Origin: an uncultured Candidatus Competibacteraceae bacterium
GTDB lineage: Bacteria > Pseudomonadota > Gammaproteobacteria > Competibacterales > Competibacteraceae
Length of the DNA stretch: 64,000 bases
NCBI GenBank assembly: GCA_903879705.1
Contig: CAIRMO010000109.1
Location: forward strand, 1-64,000
Reading direction: 5' to 3'
This document shows, piece by piece, positions 28,601 through 37,375 of this stretch. The position numbers were made by a program, and so were the translations under genes. Numbering within the stretch: the stretch's first letter is position 1; every line of letters begins with the position of its first letter. The notes beneath the pieces are model-generated. The model did no database searches. It was not told the DNA's origin and saw only the letters and a list, made by a program, of their open reading frames with translations.

Positions 28601-30187
28601 GTCGCGCTGGCGGCCAGCGGCTCGCCGGATTTTGCCAGCGTCGCCAGCGGCCTCAACCACACCATCGCCCTGCGGCGTGATGGCACGGTCTGGGCCTGGG
28701 GCGCGAACCCCGCCGGCCAGTTGGGTGACGGCACCACGCTGACCCGTTATCAACCGGTTCAGGTGGTCACCGGCAGCACCCGGGTGCCGTTGACCGGGGT
28801 GACCGCCATTGCGGTCGGCGCGCAGCACAGCGTCGCGGTGAAGAAAGATGGCACGGTCTGGGCCTGGGGATCCAACCAGTACGGCCAGTTGGGCGACAAC
28901 AGCCCGCCGGAGGTCAAACGGCTCTACCCGGTTCAGGTCCGCAGCGGCAACTACCCGAACCTGGCCCCGCTGCGCAATATCAAAGCGGTGGCCGCCAGCG
29001 ACTTGCACACCATCGCCCTGACCAACGCCGGCACGGTCTGGGCCTGGGGTGCGAACACCCGTGGGCAACTCGGGCTGGGCACCACCCAGACCCGCCGCAC
29101 CGCCACGCTGATTCCCGGCCTGACCCAAGTCCAGACCATCACCGCGCGCGGCAAAGAAGCTGATCTGAGCCAGGAATTGGGAATCTCGGCCCGCAACATC
29201 GTCCAACGCCGCGATGGCGCACTGTGGGGCTGGGGCGACAACCGCTACTGCCAACTGGGCGATCGCGGCCAACTGGGTGCCTGGATCAGCAAACCGGTGC
29301 TGTTGCCCAGCCTGAGCCAGCTCGGGGTGGGGTTAGGCAACCTCGCCAGCGGCGCGTACCACGGGGTCGCCTGGCGGCCCGACGGCACCGCCTGGACCTG
29401 GGGCAATAACAGCCAGGGCCAACTGGGCGATAACACCACCACCGAACGCTGTAGCCCGATTCGGGTGGCCGGTCTAACCGGGGTCAGCACCGTCGGTGCC
29501 GGCCAAGATCACACCCTGATCACCACCGGCGACGGCGCGGTGTGGGGCTGGGGCAACAACGACCGCGGCCAATTAGGGGTGGGCGACGCCAATCCCCGCC
29601 TGATCCCAACCCGGATGCGCGGCGAGGGCGGGGTGGGCTTCCTGAACCTGAAAGCGGCCGTCACCACGCCGCTGACGCTCACCAAGATCGGCACCGGCGC
29701 GGGCACGATCACCGGCCCCAACATCGCCTGTGGACTGACCTGCGGCCAGGCCAAACAGCTCTACGCGCTGAATGCCAAAGTCACCCTTACCGCCGCCCCG
29801 GCGGTCGGCTCGACCTTTGGTGGCTGGACCGGTTGCGCCCCGCTGGCGGCCAACCCCCGGCAATGCACCGTGATCCTCAGCCAAGCCCGCAGCGTCGTCG
29901 CCCGGTTCACCACCCCCGCCGGAACCGCCGCCTTGGCGGTCAGCAAAACCGGTGTGGGAACGGGCACGGTGAAGAACACCAGTCCCCTCCCGGCGGGTAA
30001 AATCACCTGCGGGACTGCCTGTGTCGCCAACTTCCTCACCAGCCAGACGGTCACGCTGCTGGCCACTCCGGACGCCGGCTCCCGGTTCGGCAGTTGGCAG
30101 GGCTGCACCCCGAAGGTCGGTGTGCCGCTGCAATGCACGGTGCCGATGAATCAGGCCCGGAGGGTGATCGCGACCTTCAATAAATGA
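25691..30187 (+). CDS. Large secreted beta-helix, InlB-like repeat and RCC1 propeller protein
   Basis: The 1498 residues start with a signal peptide (cut after AGA, residue 25). A CSLREA-like opening (FTVTSLNDSGAGSLRQAVLDAN) leads into a right-handed beta-helix with repeated GGGI..NSTLSGN turns. Six repeats of about 82 residues follow (26900-28370), each of the form KAGTGAGTVTSNPAGIDCG...F.GWSG.C...C.VTMTAA..VTATF, resembling divergent InlB B-repeats, with paired cysteines. Seven RCC1-type units (DGTVWAWGANPAGQLGDG) form a probable propeller at 28430-29640. Two more B-like repeats close it. No sorting tail or membrane anchor is visible. Its role is probably adhesive or surface-exposed; that is inference. 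Confidence 0.85.
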   Translation: MPRYQLHSIPFMLLILLFFSLPAGAATFTVTSLNDSGAGSLRQAVLDANAAITSANTIGFQAGLTGTIILTSGTIEISGRLTITGPGADVLAVSGNKVSRVFTVAGPGPTTIQGLTIKEGREELGGGIYSARGFLTLNHLTFSNNLAMNAVNGASSGLGGGLYNEVSTLTVMNSTLSDNAAGGAGGGIGNWKGTLTVSNSTLSGNIAGSGGGITCESAGATLTVINSTLSGNVAGGYSSSGGGIKTYDSKLTVINSTLTSNTANQYGGGISSFGTTTVNNSLIVGNTAPTGKEAYQAYGTGSFISGYNLFGENGLAGVENVTLLATDQILAGLVDSAIGPLANNSGPTQTYLLVAGSPAINKGNNSLIPAGITTDQRGAGFPRIVDTTVDIGAVEGTTTGPITYALTTSKTGGNGTVTSNPAGIDCGTTCTANFNSGTSVTLTATPDSGYNFTGWSGACNNISGTCTVTMDTAKSVTALFANAPPPTYPLTVSKAGTGAGTVTSNPAGIDCGATCSAQFSGSVTLIATPTGGSTFAGWSGACTTSSEPCAVTMTAAQNVTATFTAPPPAYLLIVTLAGAGNGIVTSNPVGIECGATCNAQFSGSVTLTASPVSGSVFGGWSGACSNLSGPCTISMTAAKTVTATFKPAPPSAYLLTITPAGAGSGVVTSTPVGIECGSACSANFTGSVTLTATPASGSTFAKWGGACTNLSGPCTVTMTAAQKVTATFNPIAANTYPLTVSTTGVGTGTITSAPAGIDCGLSCIANFGGTVTLTATPASGSTFGGWLGACANSSGPCTVSMTAAQAVIATFNPAVANPYRLTIAKNGAGTGTITSTPLGIACGATCSATFTGSVSLIATPSIGSSFAGWTPANCGSPFTLVADTTCTATFTAVTGPLGTTGGSSFSVMNHAAGTAAYATGINTLGQLGAGPTGAATGAQPQSADYYYFPTWVWWPYQWSSPTADPADAADVALAASGSPDFASVASGLNHTIALRRDGTVWAWGANPAGQLGDGTTLTRYQPVQVVTGSTRVPLTGVTAIAVGAQHSVAVKKDGTVWAWGSNQYGQLGDNSPPEVKRLYPVQVRSGNYPNLAPLRNIKAVAASDLHTIALTNAGTVWAWGANTRGQLGLGTTQTRRTATLIPGLTQVQTITARGKEADLSQELGISARNIVQRRDGALWGWGDNRYCQLGDRGQLGAWISKPVLLPSLSQLGVGLGNLASGAYHGVAWRPDGTAWTWGNNSQGQLGDNTTTERCSPIRVAGLTGVSTVGAGQDHTLITTGDGAVWGWGNNDRGQLGVGDANPRLIPTRMRGEGGVGFLNLKAAVTTPLTLTKIGTGAGTITGPNIACGLTCGQAKQLYALNAKVTLTAAPAVGSTFGGWTGCAPLAANPRQCTVILSQARSVVARFTTPAGTAALAVSKTGVGTGTVKNTSPLPAGKITCGTACVANFLTSQTVTLLATPDAGSRFGSWQGCTPKVGVPLQCTVPMNQARRVIATFNK

Positions 30188-30206
30188 CCGGACGGGTAAC
30201 GACAAA

Positions 30207-30281
30207 GCGCCGGGGCCGATGCCCCGGCGCATCAACCCAGCGCCACTTCAAAGCGAGCCGAGTCTGGCTTTGAGTGGCGCT
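30207..30281. other. Two strong hairpins after the repeat-protein gene
   Basis: The first is a perfect 10-bp stem (30207-30216 with 30221-30230, loop CGAT). The second has arms AGCGCCACTTCAAAG and CTTTGAGTGGCGCT (30239-30281) with one bulge. Neither has a long T-run, though TCTCTATT follows the second. They probably stabilise or end the transcript. Confidence 0.6.
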
Positions 30282-30296
30282 CTCTATTGGACTTTT

Positions 30297-30438
30297 GATA
30301 CCAATTCTCGGTAGGTTTTCGTATTTATGGTCGTCATTCCCGCGAATGCGGGAATCCAGGGATCCGCTGCAATGCTAACTGGATACCCGCTTTCGCGGGT
30401 ATGACGAATAAAGATAAAATCTATCGGTAACCGGTATG
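30297..30438. repeat. MITE-like element with about 46-bp imperfect terminal inverted repeats
   Basis: The left arm (ATACCAATTCTCGGTAGG, then a TTTAT..TCGTCATTCCCGCG end) and the inverted right arm (ATACCGGTTACCGATAGATT, then TTTATTCGTCATACCCGCG) match over almost their whole length. The central 45 bases hold an inner palindrome. There is no coding capacity. Single arms of the same element are at 22557 and 50104. Confidence 0.7.
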
Positions 30439-30440
30439 AG

Positions 30441-30552
30441 ATGAAACATTTTATTGATCCAAAAAATTGACTGTGTATTCAAAGCGTCGCCGGGTGCCGA
30501 CCGTAGTCACAGGTTGTTGATCCATTTTCTTAACCCATTCGGCGGTAATGAG
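30441..30552 (+). pseudogene. Rpn-family nuclease, decayed N-terminal relic
   Basis: ATGAAACATTTTATTGATCC begins the same MKHFIDPK N-terminus as the other copies. An extra A in the following A-run shifts the frame. After correction the text resumes IDCVFKA and later RLLIHFLN. Only about 35 codons can be traced. It abuts the MITE-like element on its left. Confidence 0.6.
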
Positions 30553-30563
30553 GAAATTACACC

Positions 30564-30788
30564 ATGCAAGTAATTGAGTTTGAGACAATCCCACGGAATC
30601 ACACCATTCAGGTGCCAGAGGTCATCCCTGATGGAGTCTGCTTGCGAGTTGCTCTTTCATGGGAAACAACTATCCCGACTGTCGATCATTTCAAATCGCT
30701 TTTCGCAAGCGTGACTGAGGGATTGACCGATGAAGACCTAAAACGCCCTAATGACTCTGGCAGGGAGGGAGTGGAATGGGATATTTGA
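30564..30788 (+). CDS. Probable antitoxin paired with a PIN-domain toxin
   Basis: The 74-residue acidic protein (MQVIEFETIPRNHTIQVPEV) has an N-terminal beta-rich stretch and a polar C-terminal half. It overlaps the toxin gene by 13 bases, the usual arrangement of type II antitoxins. No Phd, AbrB or RHH signature is clear, although the beta-rich N-terminus could be a small swapped-hairpin DNA-binding domain. GAGG lies about 12 bases before the ATG. Confidence 0.65.
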   Translation: MQVIEFETIPRNHTIQVPEVIPDGVCLRVALSWETTIPTVDHFKSLFASVTEGLTDEDLKRPNDSGREGVEWDI

Positions 30789-31201
30789 TCGATACGAATG
30801 TTTGGTCGGAATTGCAAAAGCGCGAGAGAATCCATCTTGGCGTACAACATTGGTATGAAGGTGTTGCTAAAGAAGATCTTTATTTGTCGGTATTAGTGGT
30901 AGGCGAAGTACGGCGTGGCATTGAACCTCTGAGGCGTCGTGATTCTCGGCAGGCGGAGCGACTCGAACAACGGCTCGAACAATTGCAGGCAGCTATGATG
31001 GGACGCATTTTGCCCGTGTCTTTGTCCATTGCCGAGTGTTGGGGTCGTATCAATGTCCCCGATCCCTTACCCGTTATTGATGGGCTATTAGCCGCTACCG
31101 CACTGGAACATGATCTCATTCTCGTCACCCGCAATGTGGCGGATGTGAAACGAAGCGGCGCACGGCTGTTTAATCCATTCGTCGATGTAATAATCTCATG
31201 A
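30776..31201 (+). CDS. VapC-like PIN-domain ribonuclease toxin
   Basis: The 141 residues open MGYLIDTNVWSEL, where Asp6 of LIDTN is the first PIN acid. SVLVVGEVRRGIE supplies the Glu, and the late acids lie in VIDGLLAATALEHDLILVTRN. PIN toxins cut tRNA or rRNA using Mg2+. The order antitoxin then toxin, with overlap, is typical. The next gene, the second repeat protein, is 150 bases downstream. Confidence 0.9.
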   Translation: MGYLIDTNVWSELQKRERIHLGVQHWYEGVAKEDLYLSVLVVGEVRRGIEPLRRRDSRQAERLEQRLEQLQAAMMGRILPVSLSIAECWGRINVPDPLPVIDGLLAATALEHDLILVTRNVADVKRSGARLFNPFVDVIIS

Positions 31202-31276
31202 GCTTCCCGCGTTATCCGAAATACAAGGCGAGTAGGGTGGAATGAGTAGGAGAGATGCCGGAGGGGATTTTTTATT

Positions 31277-31356
31277 GCCTTCGATGCCCACAAATGCAAT
31301 AATAATCACACTCGTGCTAAGTATTCCCCACCCACTCCCACTCAGGAAAAATGGCG
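31277..31356 (+). promoter_or_regulatory. Second copy of the shared upstream element
   Basis: This is the near-identical counterpart of 25608-25684, starting TCGATGCCCACAAATGCAAT and ending in the same CAGGAAAAATGGCGATG start region. Divergence is concentrated in the middle (TAAGCGCACTCGT against TAATCACACTCGT). Confidence 0.5.
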
Positions 31357-34349
31357 ATGCCGCGTTACCCGCTACACCCTGTTCCATTCATGTTATTGAT
31401 TTTATTATTTTTTAGCCTCCCTGCCGGTGCGGCCACCTTCACCGTCACCAACATCAACGACAGCGGCTCCGGTTCGCTGCGCCAGGCGGTTCTCGACGCC
31501 AACGCAAATTTGGCGGCTATCCATGAGATCAATTTTCAAGCCGGCTTGACCGGAACCATTATCCTGACCAACGGGACAATCGAGATCAGCGGCCAGCTGA
31601 CTATCACTGGCCCGGGAGCCGATGTTTTGGCAGTCAGCGGTAATAAGGTTTCGCGGGTTTTCACAGTCGCTGGCCCAGGACCTACGACCATCCAAGGGTT
31701 GACCATTAAGGAGGGTAGAGCAGAACAGGGTGGCGGCATTTACAGCGCGGAAGGCTTTCTGACGCTGAACCATCTCACCTTCTCGAACAATTTAGCAATG
31801 AATGCAGCCAATGCAGCAACCAGCGGTGAGGGCGGCGGGCTTTACAATAAAGGTTCCACACTGACCGTGATGAACAGCACCCTGTCTGACAATACCACGG
31901 GCGGCGCTGGTGGCGGCATTCACAATTTTAACGGTCCCCTGACTGTTAGCAATAGCACTCTATCCGGCAATATAGCCGGCAGCAACGGCGGAGGCGGGAT
32001 TAATAGCTACGGGTCCACACTGACCGTAATCAACAGCACCCTATCCGGCAATGTAGCCGGCGACATCGATGGTATGGGTGGTGGGATTCGTATGAATTAC
32101 GGCGCATTAACCGTGCGCAACAGTACGCTGACAGGTAATACCGCTACCCGAGTCGGTGGCGGAATTTACAGTATGAATATTGCCACTGTAAATAATAGCT
32201 TGATCGTAGGTAACACTGCGTCTAGGGCCAAAGAAGTCTATCAGGCCTATTGGGCTGGATCATTCACATCGGGCTATAACCTGTTCGGTCAACAGAGCCT
32301 TGCCGGAGTCGAGAGCGTGACTCTGCTGGAAACCGATCAGATTTTAGCGGGTTTGGCAGATAGCGCTATTGGCCCCCTCGCCAACAATGGTGGCCCGACC
32401 CAAACCCACCTTCTGGTTGCGGGCAGCCCGGCGATTAACAAAGGCAACAACAGCCTGATTCCCATCGGCGTCACCACTGATCAGCGCGGTACCGGCTTCC
32501 CGCGCATCCTCGATGGCACGGTCGACATCGGCGCGGTCGAAGGCACGACCACTGGCCCGATCACCTACATCCTGACCGTCAGCAAGAGCAGCGGCGGCAA
32601 CGGCACCGTGACCAGCAATCCCGCGGGGATTAATTGCGGCGCGACCTGCACCGCGAATTTCACCAGCGGAACCTCGGTCACGCTGACCGCGACCCCGGAC
32701 AGCGGCTACAGCTTCAGCGGCTGGAGTGGCGATTGCACCGGCCCCAGTTGCACGGTGCTGATGGATGCGGCCAAAAACGTCACCGCGCTGTTTGCCAGTA
32801 TCCCGCCCCCCGCCTACCTGCTGAGCGTCACCCTGGCCGGCACCGGAACCGGAGTCGTCACCAGCGCCCCGGGCGGGATTGAGTGCGGCGCGGCCTGTCG
32901 GGCCAACTTCAGCGGTGAGGTCACCCTGACCGCCGTCCCGGCCAGTGACTCGGTGTTTGCCGGCTGGAGCGGAGCCTGCACCAACAGTAGCGGATCCTGT
33001 GCGGTGACAATGACTGCCGCTCAGAATGTGACTGCTACTTTCAATCCCGCGCCGCCTGCCACCTATTCCCTGACTGTCAGCAAGGCGGGAACGGGCACCG
33101 GAGCCGTGACCAGCAACCCGGTGGGGATTGACTGCGGCGCAACCTGTAGCGCCAATTTCAGCGGCAGAGTCACTCTGACCACCGCCCCGGCCAGTGGCTC
33201 GGTGTTTGCCGGCTGGAGTGGAGCCTGTACCAACAGTAGCGGATCCTGCACGGTGACGATGACTGCCGCTCAGAAGGTCACTGCCACCTTCAATGCCCGG
33301 TTCCCCTTGACCGTCGTCAAGGATGGACTTGGCTTGGGAACGGTGAACAGTACCCCAGCGGGCATCGCCTGCGGCCCCGCTTGCGGAACTCAGACCGCCC
33401 TGTTCTCTGGCAGCGTCACCTTGACGGCGATCCCGGTCGCCGGCTCCATCTACGTCGGCTGGACGGGCTGTAACTCGGTCAATGCCGCCACCCGGCAATG
33501 TACGGTCGCTATGACCGCTGCACTCACCGTGAAAGCCAATTTCGCCAGCGTACCGCCAGTTTCCCGCCTGAAAAACGGCAGTTTCGAGCAGTACAACGGC
33601 CGCAATCCGGGGGCGTCTTATCGAGCGATTCCCGCCGGATCGACCGATTTGCTGAACTGGACGGTCAGCGGCAAGGGCGTTGATTTGCTGGGAACCTACT
33701 GGAGCGCGGCTCATGGCAAGCTCAGTCTTGATCTCAATAACCTGGCATCAGGGGGAGTGGCCCAAGCCTTCGCGACCACGACCGGCAAGGTGTATACGGT
33801 CCTGTTCAATCTGGCCGGCAATCCCGATGGCTATAACCACGGGGCAGACCCGATTCCCGTGAAACGTGTGCGGGTCAGGGTGGCGGCTCAGCAGGTGGAC
33901 ATGCCCTTCGATGTCCGGGGTAAAACCGTCGGCAACATGGGCTGGCAAGTCAAGGCGTTGTCATTCACCGCCGCCAGGAACACCACGTTGCAATTCACCA
34001 GTCTGACCGCCGGCATGTTTGGCCCAGCCATTGATAATGTGCAGGTGTTTGAAGGGCGCTATGTCCCGCTGATCGTGACCAAAACGGGTAGGGGGCGGGA
34101 GTGGTGAAAAGCAGTCCAGCCGGGATTAGCTGCGGCACTGCCTGCGCCGGACCCTTCGTGCTGAACAGCATGGTGACGCTGGCGGCGGCCTCAGCCAACG
34201 GCGCGAAGTTCACCGGCTGGAGCGGAGCCTGCACCGGCACTGCGCCAACTTGCACGGTGAGTATGACCGCTGCGAAAACCGTCACGGCAACTTTTAATCC
34301 TGCTACCGGATCGTCTGACGCTACCACTGAGTCGTCGCCAGAACTCTAA
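31357..34349 (+). pseudogene. Paralogous secreted repeat protein, frameshifted near the 3' end
   Basis: The first 500 or so residues (signal peptide, SLRQAVLDAN opening, beta-helix) are close copies of the 25691 gene. Four B-like repeats follow (32560-33550). A roughly 170-residue domain then opens RLKNGSFEQYNG and ends FGPAIDNVQVFEG, resembling DUF642/choice-of-anchor beta-sandwiches, where the first gene has its RCC1 propeller. At 34090 one base is missing (KTGTGAG expected, KTGRG read), giving a TGA at 34105-34107. The remaining repeat continues in another frame to a TAA at 34347-34349. Without the deletion it would be about 999 residues. The truncated product might still be secreted. Confidence 0.75.
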
Positions 34350-34371
34350 TCGGGTAACAACCGCATCCAGA

Positions 34372-34407
34372 AAAGAGGCCGTCTTGATTCGTCAAGACGG
34401 CCTCTTT
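34372..34407 (+). terminator. Strong hairpin, probable terminator of the paralogue gene
   Basis: A perfect 15-bp stem (34372-34386 with 34393-34407, loop ATTCGT) begins 23 bases after the restored stop. Its right arm ends CTCTTT, followed by GTCTCTTCCCC, so the T-run is weak. It should work in both directions. Confidence 0.65.
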
Positions 34408-34492
34408 GTCTCTTCCCCTCCGCAACAGCAAAACCAGACCGCTCATATCGGCAAATGGACGAAGTCCCAGCCCGTGCGCTGCCAGCTTCATC

Positions 34493-35062
34493 ATGCCAGC
34501 CAATGATCTGACCTGCACCGAGACCTTCACCTTCAACAACTACACCCTGACCGTCGCCAAGACCGGCACTGGCGCGGGCACAATCACCGGCCCCAACATC
34601 GCCTGCGGACTGACCTGCGGCTAGGCCAAACAGCTCTACGCGCTGAATGCCAAAGTCACCCTCACCGCCGCCCCGGCGGTCGGCTCGACCTTTGGTGGCT
34701 GGACCGGCTGCGCCCCGCTGGCGGCCAACCCCCGGCAATGCACCGTGATCCTCAGCCAAGCCCGCAGCGTCGTCGCCCGGTTCACCACCCCCGCCGGCAC
34801 CGCCGCTCTGGTGGTCAGCAAAACCGGTGTGGGAACGGGCATGGTGAAGAACACCAGTCCACTCCCGGCGGGCAAGATCACCTGCAGGACTGCCTGTGTC
34901 GCCAACTTCCTGACCAGCCAGACAGTGACGTTGGTGGCTACCCCGGCGACCGGTTCCCGGTTCGGCAGTTGGCAGGGCTGCACCCCGAAAGTCGGCTTGC
35001 CGCTGCAATGCACGGTGCCGATGAACCAGGCCCGGAGAGTGATCGCGACCTTCAATCAATGA
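34493..35062 (+). pseudogene. Third, truncated copy of the repeat-protein 3' end with a nonsense codon
   Basis: From 34547 to beyond the stop at 35062 the DNA is nearly identical to 29671-30187 and its first trailing bases. In the codon for Gln (CAG at 29743), this copy has TAG at 34622-34624, which ends any product after 43 residues from the ATG at 34493. Other changes are few (G-to-A in GGGACT/AGGACT at 34883). This is a segmental duplication of about 520 bases that lost its beta-helix and propeller parts. Confidence 0.8.
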
Positions 35063-35096
35063 CCGGATGGGTAACGCTTTATACTTCTCACCCCGG

Positions 35097-35124
35097 CCCT
35101 CCTCCGCAAGGGGGAGGGTTTTTT
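35097..35124 (+). terminator. Intrinsic terminator before thiE
   Basis: CCCTCCTCC-GCAA-GGGGGAGGG forms a 9-bp stem with one wobble, followed by TTTTTT. It separates the repeat-protein relic from thiE, so thiE needs its own promoter in 35125-35194. Confidence 0.8.
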
Positions 35125-35194
35125 GTGGGCAAAGACCCATTTCGATTTGATCGAACGCGAAGTTTGAGAAGCCATTGAGTGACGGTGCTGCCAA

Positions 35195-35824
35195 ATGATA
35201 AACAAACCGCCTTGCCGCGGCTTATACGCGATCACCGACGCCGGACTGATTCCTGACCATCTTCTGACGCATGCGGTCGAACAGGCCATTCTGGGCGGCG
35301 CTCGGTTAATTCAGTACCGCGACAAAAATCCTGATGCGGCGCGGCGACTGGCGCAAGCGCAAGCCTTGAATACGCTCTGTCGGCGGCACGCGATTCCGCT
35401 GATCATCAATGACGATGTGGAACTGGCTTTTCAAGTGGGCGCGGCGGGAGTGCATGTCGGTCAGGATGACCCGGCGTTCGCTGTCGCCCGCGCCCGTCTG
35501 GGTGACCAAGCTCTGATCGGCGTGTCCTGCTACGACCGGTTGGATTTGGCGCTGGAAGCCGAGCGGGCCGGGGCCGATCATGTGGCGTTCGGCGCGATGT
35601 TCCCGTCGCCGACCAAGCCCGATGAAGTCCGCGCTTCGTTGGAACTGCTCCGTGAAGCCCGCGCCGTCCTGACCGTGCCCATCGTTGCCATCGGCGGCAT
35701 CACCCCGGAAAATGCCCCGCTGCTGCTGGACGCCGGAGCCGATGCGCTGGCGGTCATCAGCGGCGTATTTGGCCGGCCCGACCCGCAAGCCGCCGCCCGG
35801 CGCTATGCCGCCCTGTTTGCCTGA
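35195..35824 (+). CDS. thiE: Thiamine phosphate synthase
   Basis: ThiE joins HMP-pyrophosphate (from ThiD) and HET-phosphate to thiamine phosphate. The 209 residues have the TIM-barrel motifs: QYRDKN in strand 2, [18 protein letters not shown] (diphosphate and Mg2+ site), [11 protein letters not shown] and [10 protein letters not shown] near the C-terminus. The start ATG at 35195 gives the usual RGLYAITD opening. hemL follows after 10 bases, the conserved order. thiD, which normally precedes it, lies 17 kb upstream across the island. Confidence 0.96.
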   Translation: MINKPPCRGLYAITDAGLIPDHLLTHAVEQAILGGARLIQYRDKNPDAARRLAQAQALNTLCRRHAIPLIINDDVELAFQVGAAGVHVGQDDPAFAVARARLGDQALIGVSCYDRLDLALEAERAGADHVAFGAMFPSPTKPDEVRASLELLREARAVLTVPIVAIGGITPENAPLLLDAGADALAVISGVFGRPDPQAAARRYAALFA

Positions 35825-35834
35825 GGAATTTGTC

Positions 35835-37115
35835 ATGACTACTCGTTCCGAAACGCTGTTCGCCGAAGCGCAACATTACATTCCCGGCGGCGTCAACTCG
35901 CCGGTGCGCGCCTTTCGCGGGGTCGGTGGAACGCCGATCTTCTTTAAACGTGGCGCAGGTGCCTACCTGTATGACGAGGATGACCGCCGCTATCTTGACT
36001 ATGTTGGTTCCTGGGGACCGATGATCGCCGGCCACGCCCATCCGGTGGTCGTCCAGGCGGTACAGGCGGCGGCGGCCAACGGCCTGAGTTTTGGTGCGCC
36101 CACCGAAATCGAGACGCTGATGGCTCGGCGGATTCGGGAACTGATGCCGTCCATGGAACTGGTGCGGATGTGCAATTCCGGCACTGAAGCGACCATGAGC
36201 GCGATCCGCCTGGCGCGGGGTTTCACTGGCCGCAACAAAATCATCAAATTCGAGGGTTGTTACCACGGTCATTCCGACTCGCTGCTGGTCAAGGCCGGCT
36301 CCGGCGCGCTGACCTTGGGCATTCCGACCTCGCCGGGCGTTCCAGCGGCGCTGGCGGCCTACACCGTCACCTTGACCTATAACGATTTGCTGCAAGTCCG
36401 GCAGGCGTTTTCAGCCATGGGCGAGGAAATTGCCGCCGTCATCGTCGAGCCAGTGGCCGGCAATATGAATTGCATCCCGCCAGCCCCAGGATTTCTGGCG
36501 GGCCTCCGCCAGCTTTGCGATCAGTACGGCTGTATCCTGATTTTCGACGAGGTGATGACTGGTTTCCGGGTGGCGCTGGGCGGGGCGCAGGCGTTGTACA
36601 ACGTCAAGCCGGATCTGACCACCCTGGGCAAGATCATTGGCGGCGGAATGCCGGTCGGGGCGTTTGGCGGGCAGCGGACGATCATGGAAAAGCTGGCACC
36701 GCTGGGACCGATCTATCAAGCCGGGACCTTATCGGGCAATCCAGTGGCGATGGCGGCCGGGTTGGCGACGCTGGATTTGATCGCCGTGCCCCGCTTCTAT
36801 CCTGAACTCGCTGCCAAGACCGAGTATTTATGCGATGGACTGGTCACCGCCGCCCGCGATGCCGGCGTATCGCTGACCGCTAACTCTATCGGCGGCATGT
36901 TCGGGATTTTCTTTTCGGCGGAGTCGGTGACCAGTTATGCGCAAGCGATTGCCTGTGATGTGGAACGGTTCAAGGTGTTCTTTCATGCGATGCTGGCGGA
37001 GGGGGTCTATCTTGCGCCGTCTGCCTTCGAGGCCGGATTCATGTCGGCAGCGCATACCGAGGCCGATCTGGATGCGACGATTACCGCTGCCCGCTGGGTG
37101 TTCGCCCGAATTTAA
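35835..37115 (+). CDS. hemL: Glutamate-1-semialdehyde 2,1-aminomutase
   Basis: HemL is a PLP enzyme that moves the amino group of glutamate-1-semialdehyde to form 5-aminolevulinate for tetrapyrroles. ATG 35835 has GAGGA 12 bases upstream and gives 426 residues opening [23 protein letters not shown]. The PLP-binding Lys266 lies in [16 protein letters not shown], and the cofactor Asp is in [11 protein letters not shown]. The frame is open upstream into thiE but has no family character there. It is probably co-transcribed with thiE. Confidence 0.97.
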   Translation: MTTRSETLFAEAQHYIPGGVNSPVRAFRGVGGTPIFFKRGAGAYLYDEDDRRYLDYVGSWGPMIAGHAHPVVVQAVQAAAANGLSFGAPTEIETLMARRIRELMPSMELVRMCNSGTEATMSAIRLARGFTGRNKIIKFEGCYHGHSDSLLVKAGSGALTLGIPTSPGVPAALAAYTVTLTYNDLLQVRQAFSAMGEEIAAVIVEPVAGNMNCIPPAPGFLAGLRQLCDQYGCILIFDEVMTGFRVALGGAQALYNVKPDLTTLGKIIGGGMPVGAFGGQRTIMEKLAPLGPIYQAGTLSGNPVAMAAGLATLDLIAVPRFYPELAAKTEYLCDGLVTAARDAGVSLTANSIGGMFGIFFSAESVTSYAQAIACDVERFKVFFHAMLAEGVYLAPSAFEAGFMSAAHTEADLDATITAARWVFARI

Positions 37116-37204
37116 GGTGGATGCCCCAGCCGTCGTTGTCGTACCGAACCTTCACGTCTTTGTGACCCGATTCCGACAGCGTCGGGTAAGGAAGCGGCGT
37201 TGCT

Positions 37205-37375
37205 GCTGCTCACTCTCCTAAGAGCTGTACTTGAAAGTTTCCCTTCATATAGCTCAAGCCTCATCGAAGCCCCCTGTCACGGGGGCAGGTTCCGCAATAT
37301 TCAATTTCTGGGCTATGTACCTGCGGCCTTCCTGCGTTGCCTTCACGGGAGGTGGTATCGGTAGATCATGCGGTA
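37205..37375 (-). pseudogene. Possible group II intron relic
   Basis: On the minus strand, GAGCTATATGAAGGGAAACT, then TTCAAGTACAGCTCTTAGGA, folds as a hairpin (37222-37255). It matches the common intron element GAGCCGTATGAAGGGAAACT...TACGGTTCT. A second hairpin (GCCCCC-TGTCAC-GGGGGC, 37269-37286) and CTACCGATACC lie before it. No reverse-transcriptase frame or domain V was found, so at most a fragment remains. Confidence 0.4.

Noticed and set aside
27653-29272. 539-codon open frame on the minus strand of the repeat-protein gene
   Set aside because: Gly, Ala and Arg-rich shadow caused by the high GC third-position bias and the repeats of the plus-strand gene; no start context or family motif.
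32344-33714. 456-codon open frame opposite the paralogue
   Set aside because: Same shadow effect as above; composition is that of antisense to a Thr/Ala/Gly repeat.
34080-34110. Programmed frameshift in the paralogue
   Set aside because: No slippery heptamer or downstream structure; the pattern fits a single-base deletion in a G-run.
34619-34627. TAG read as an amino acid
   Set aside because: The intact copy has CAG at this place and no recoding machinery is seen; a nonsense mutation is simpler.
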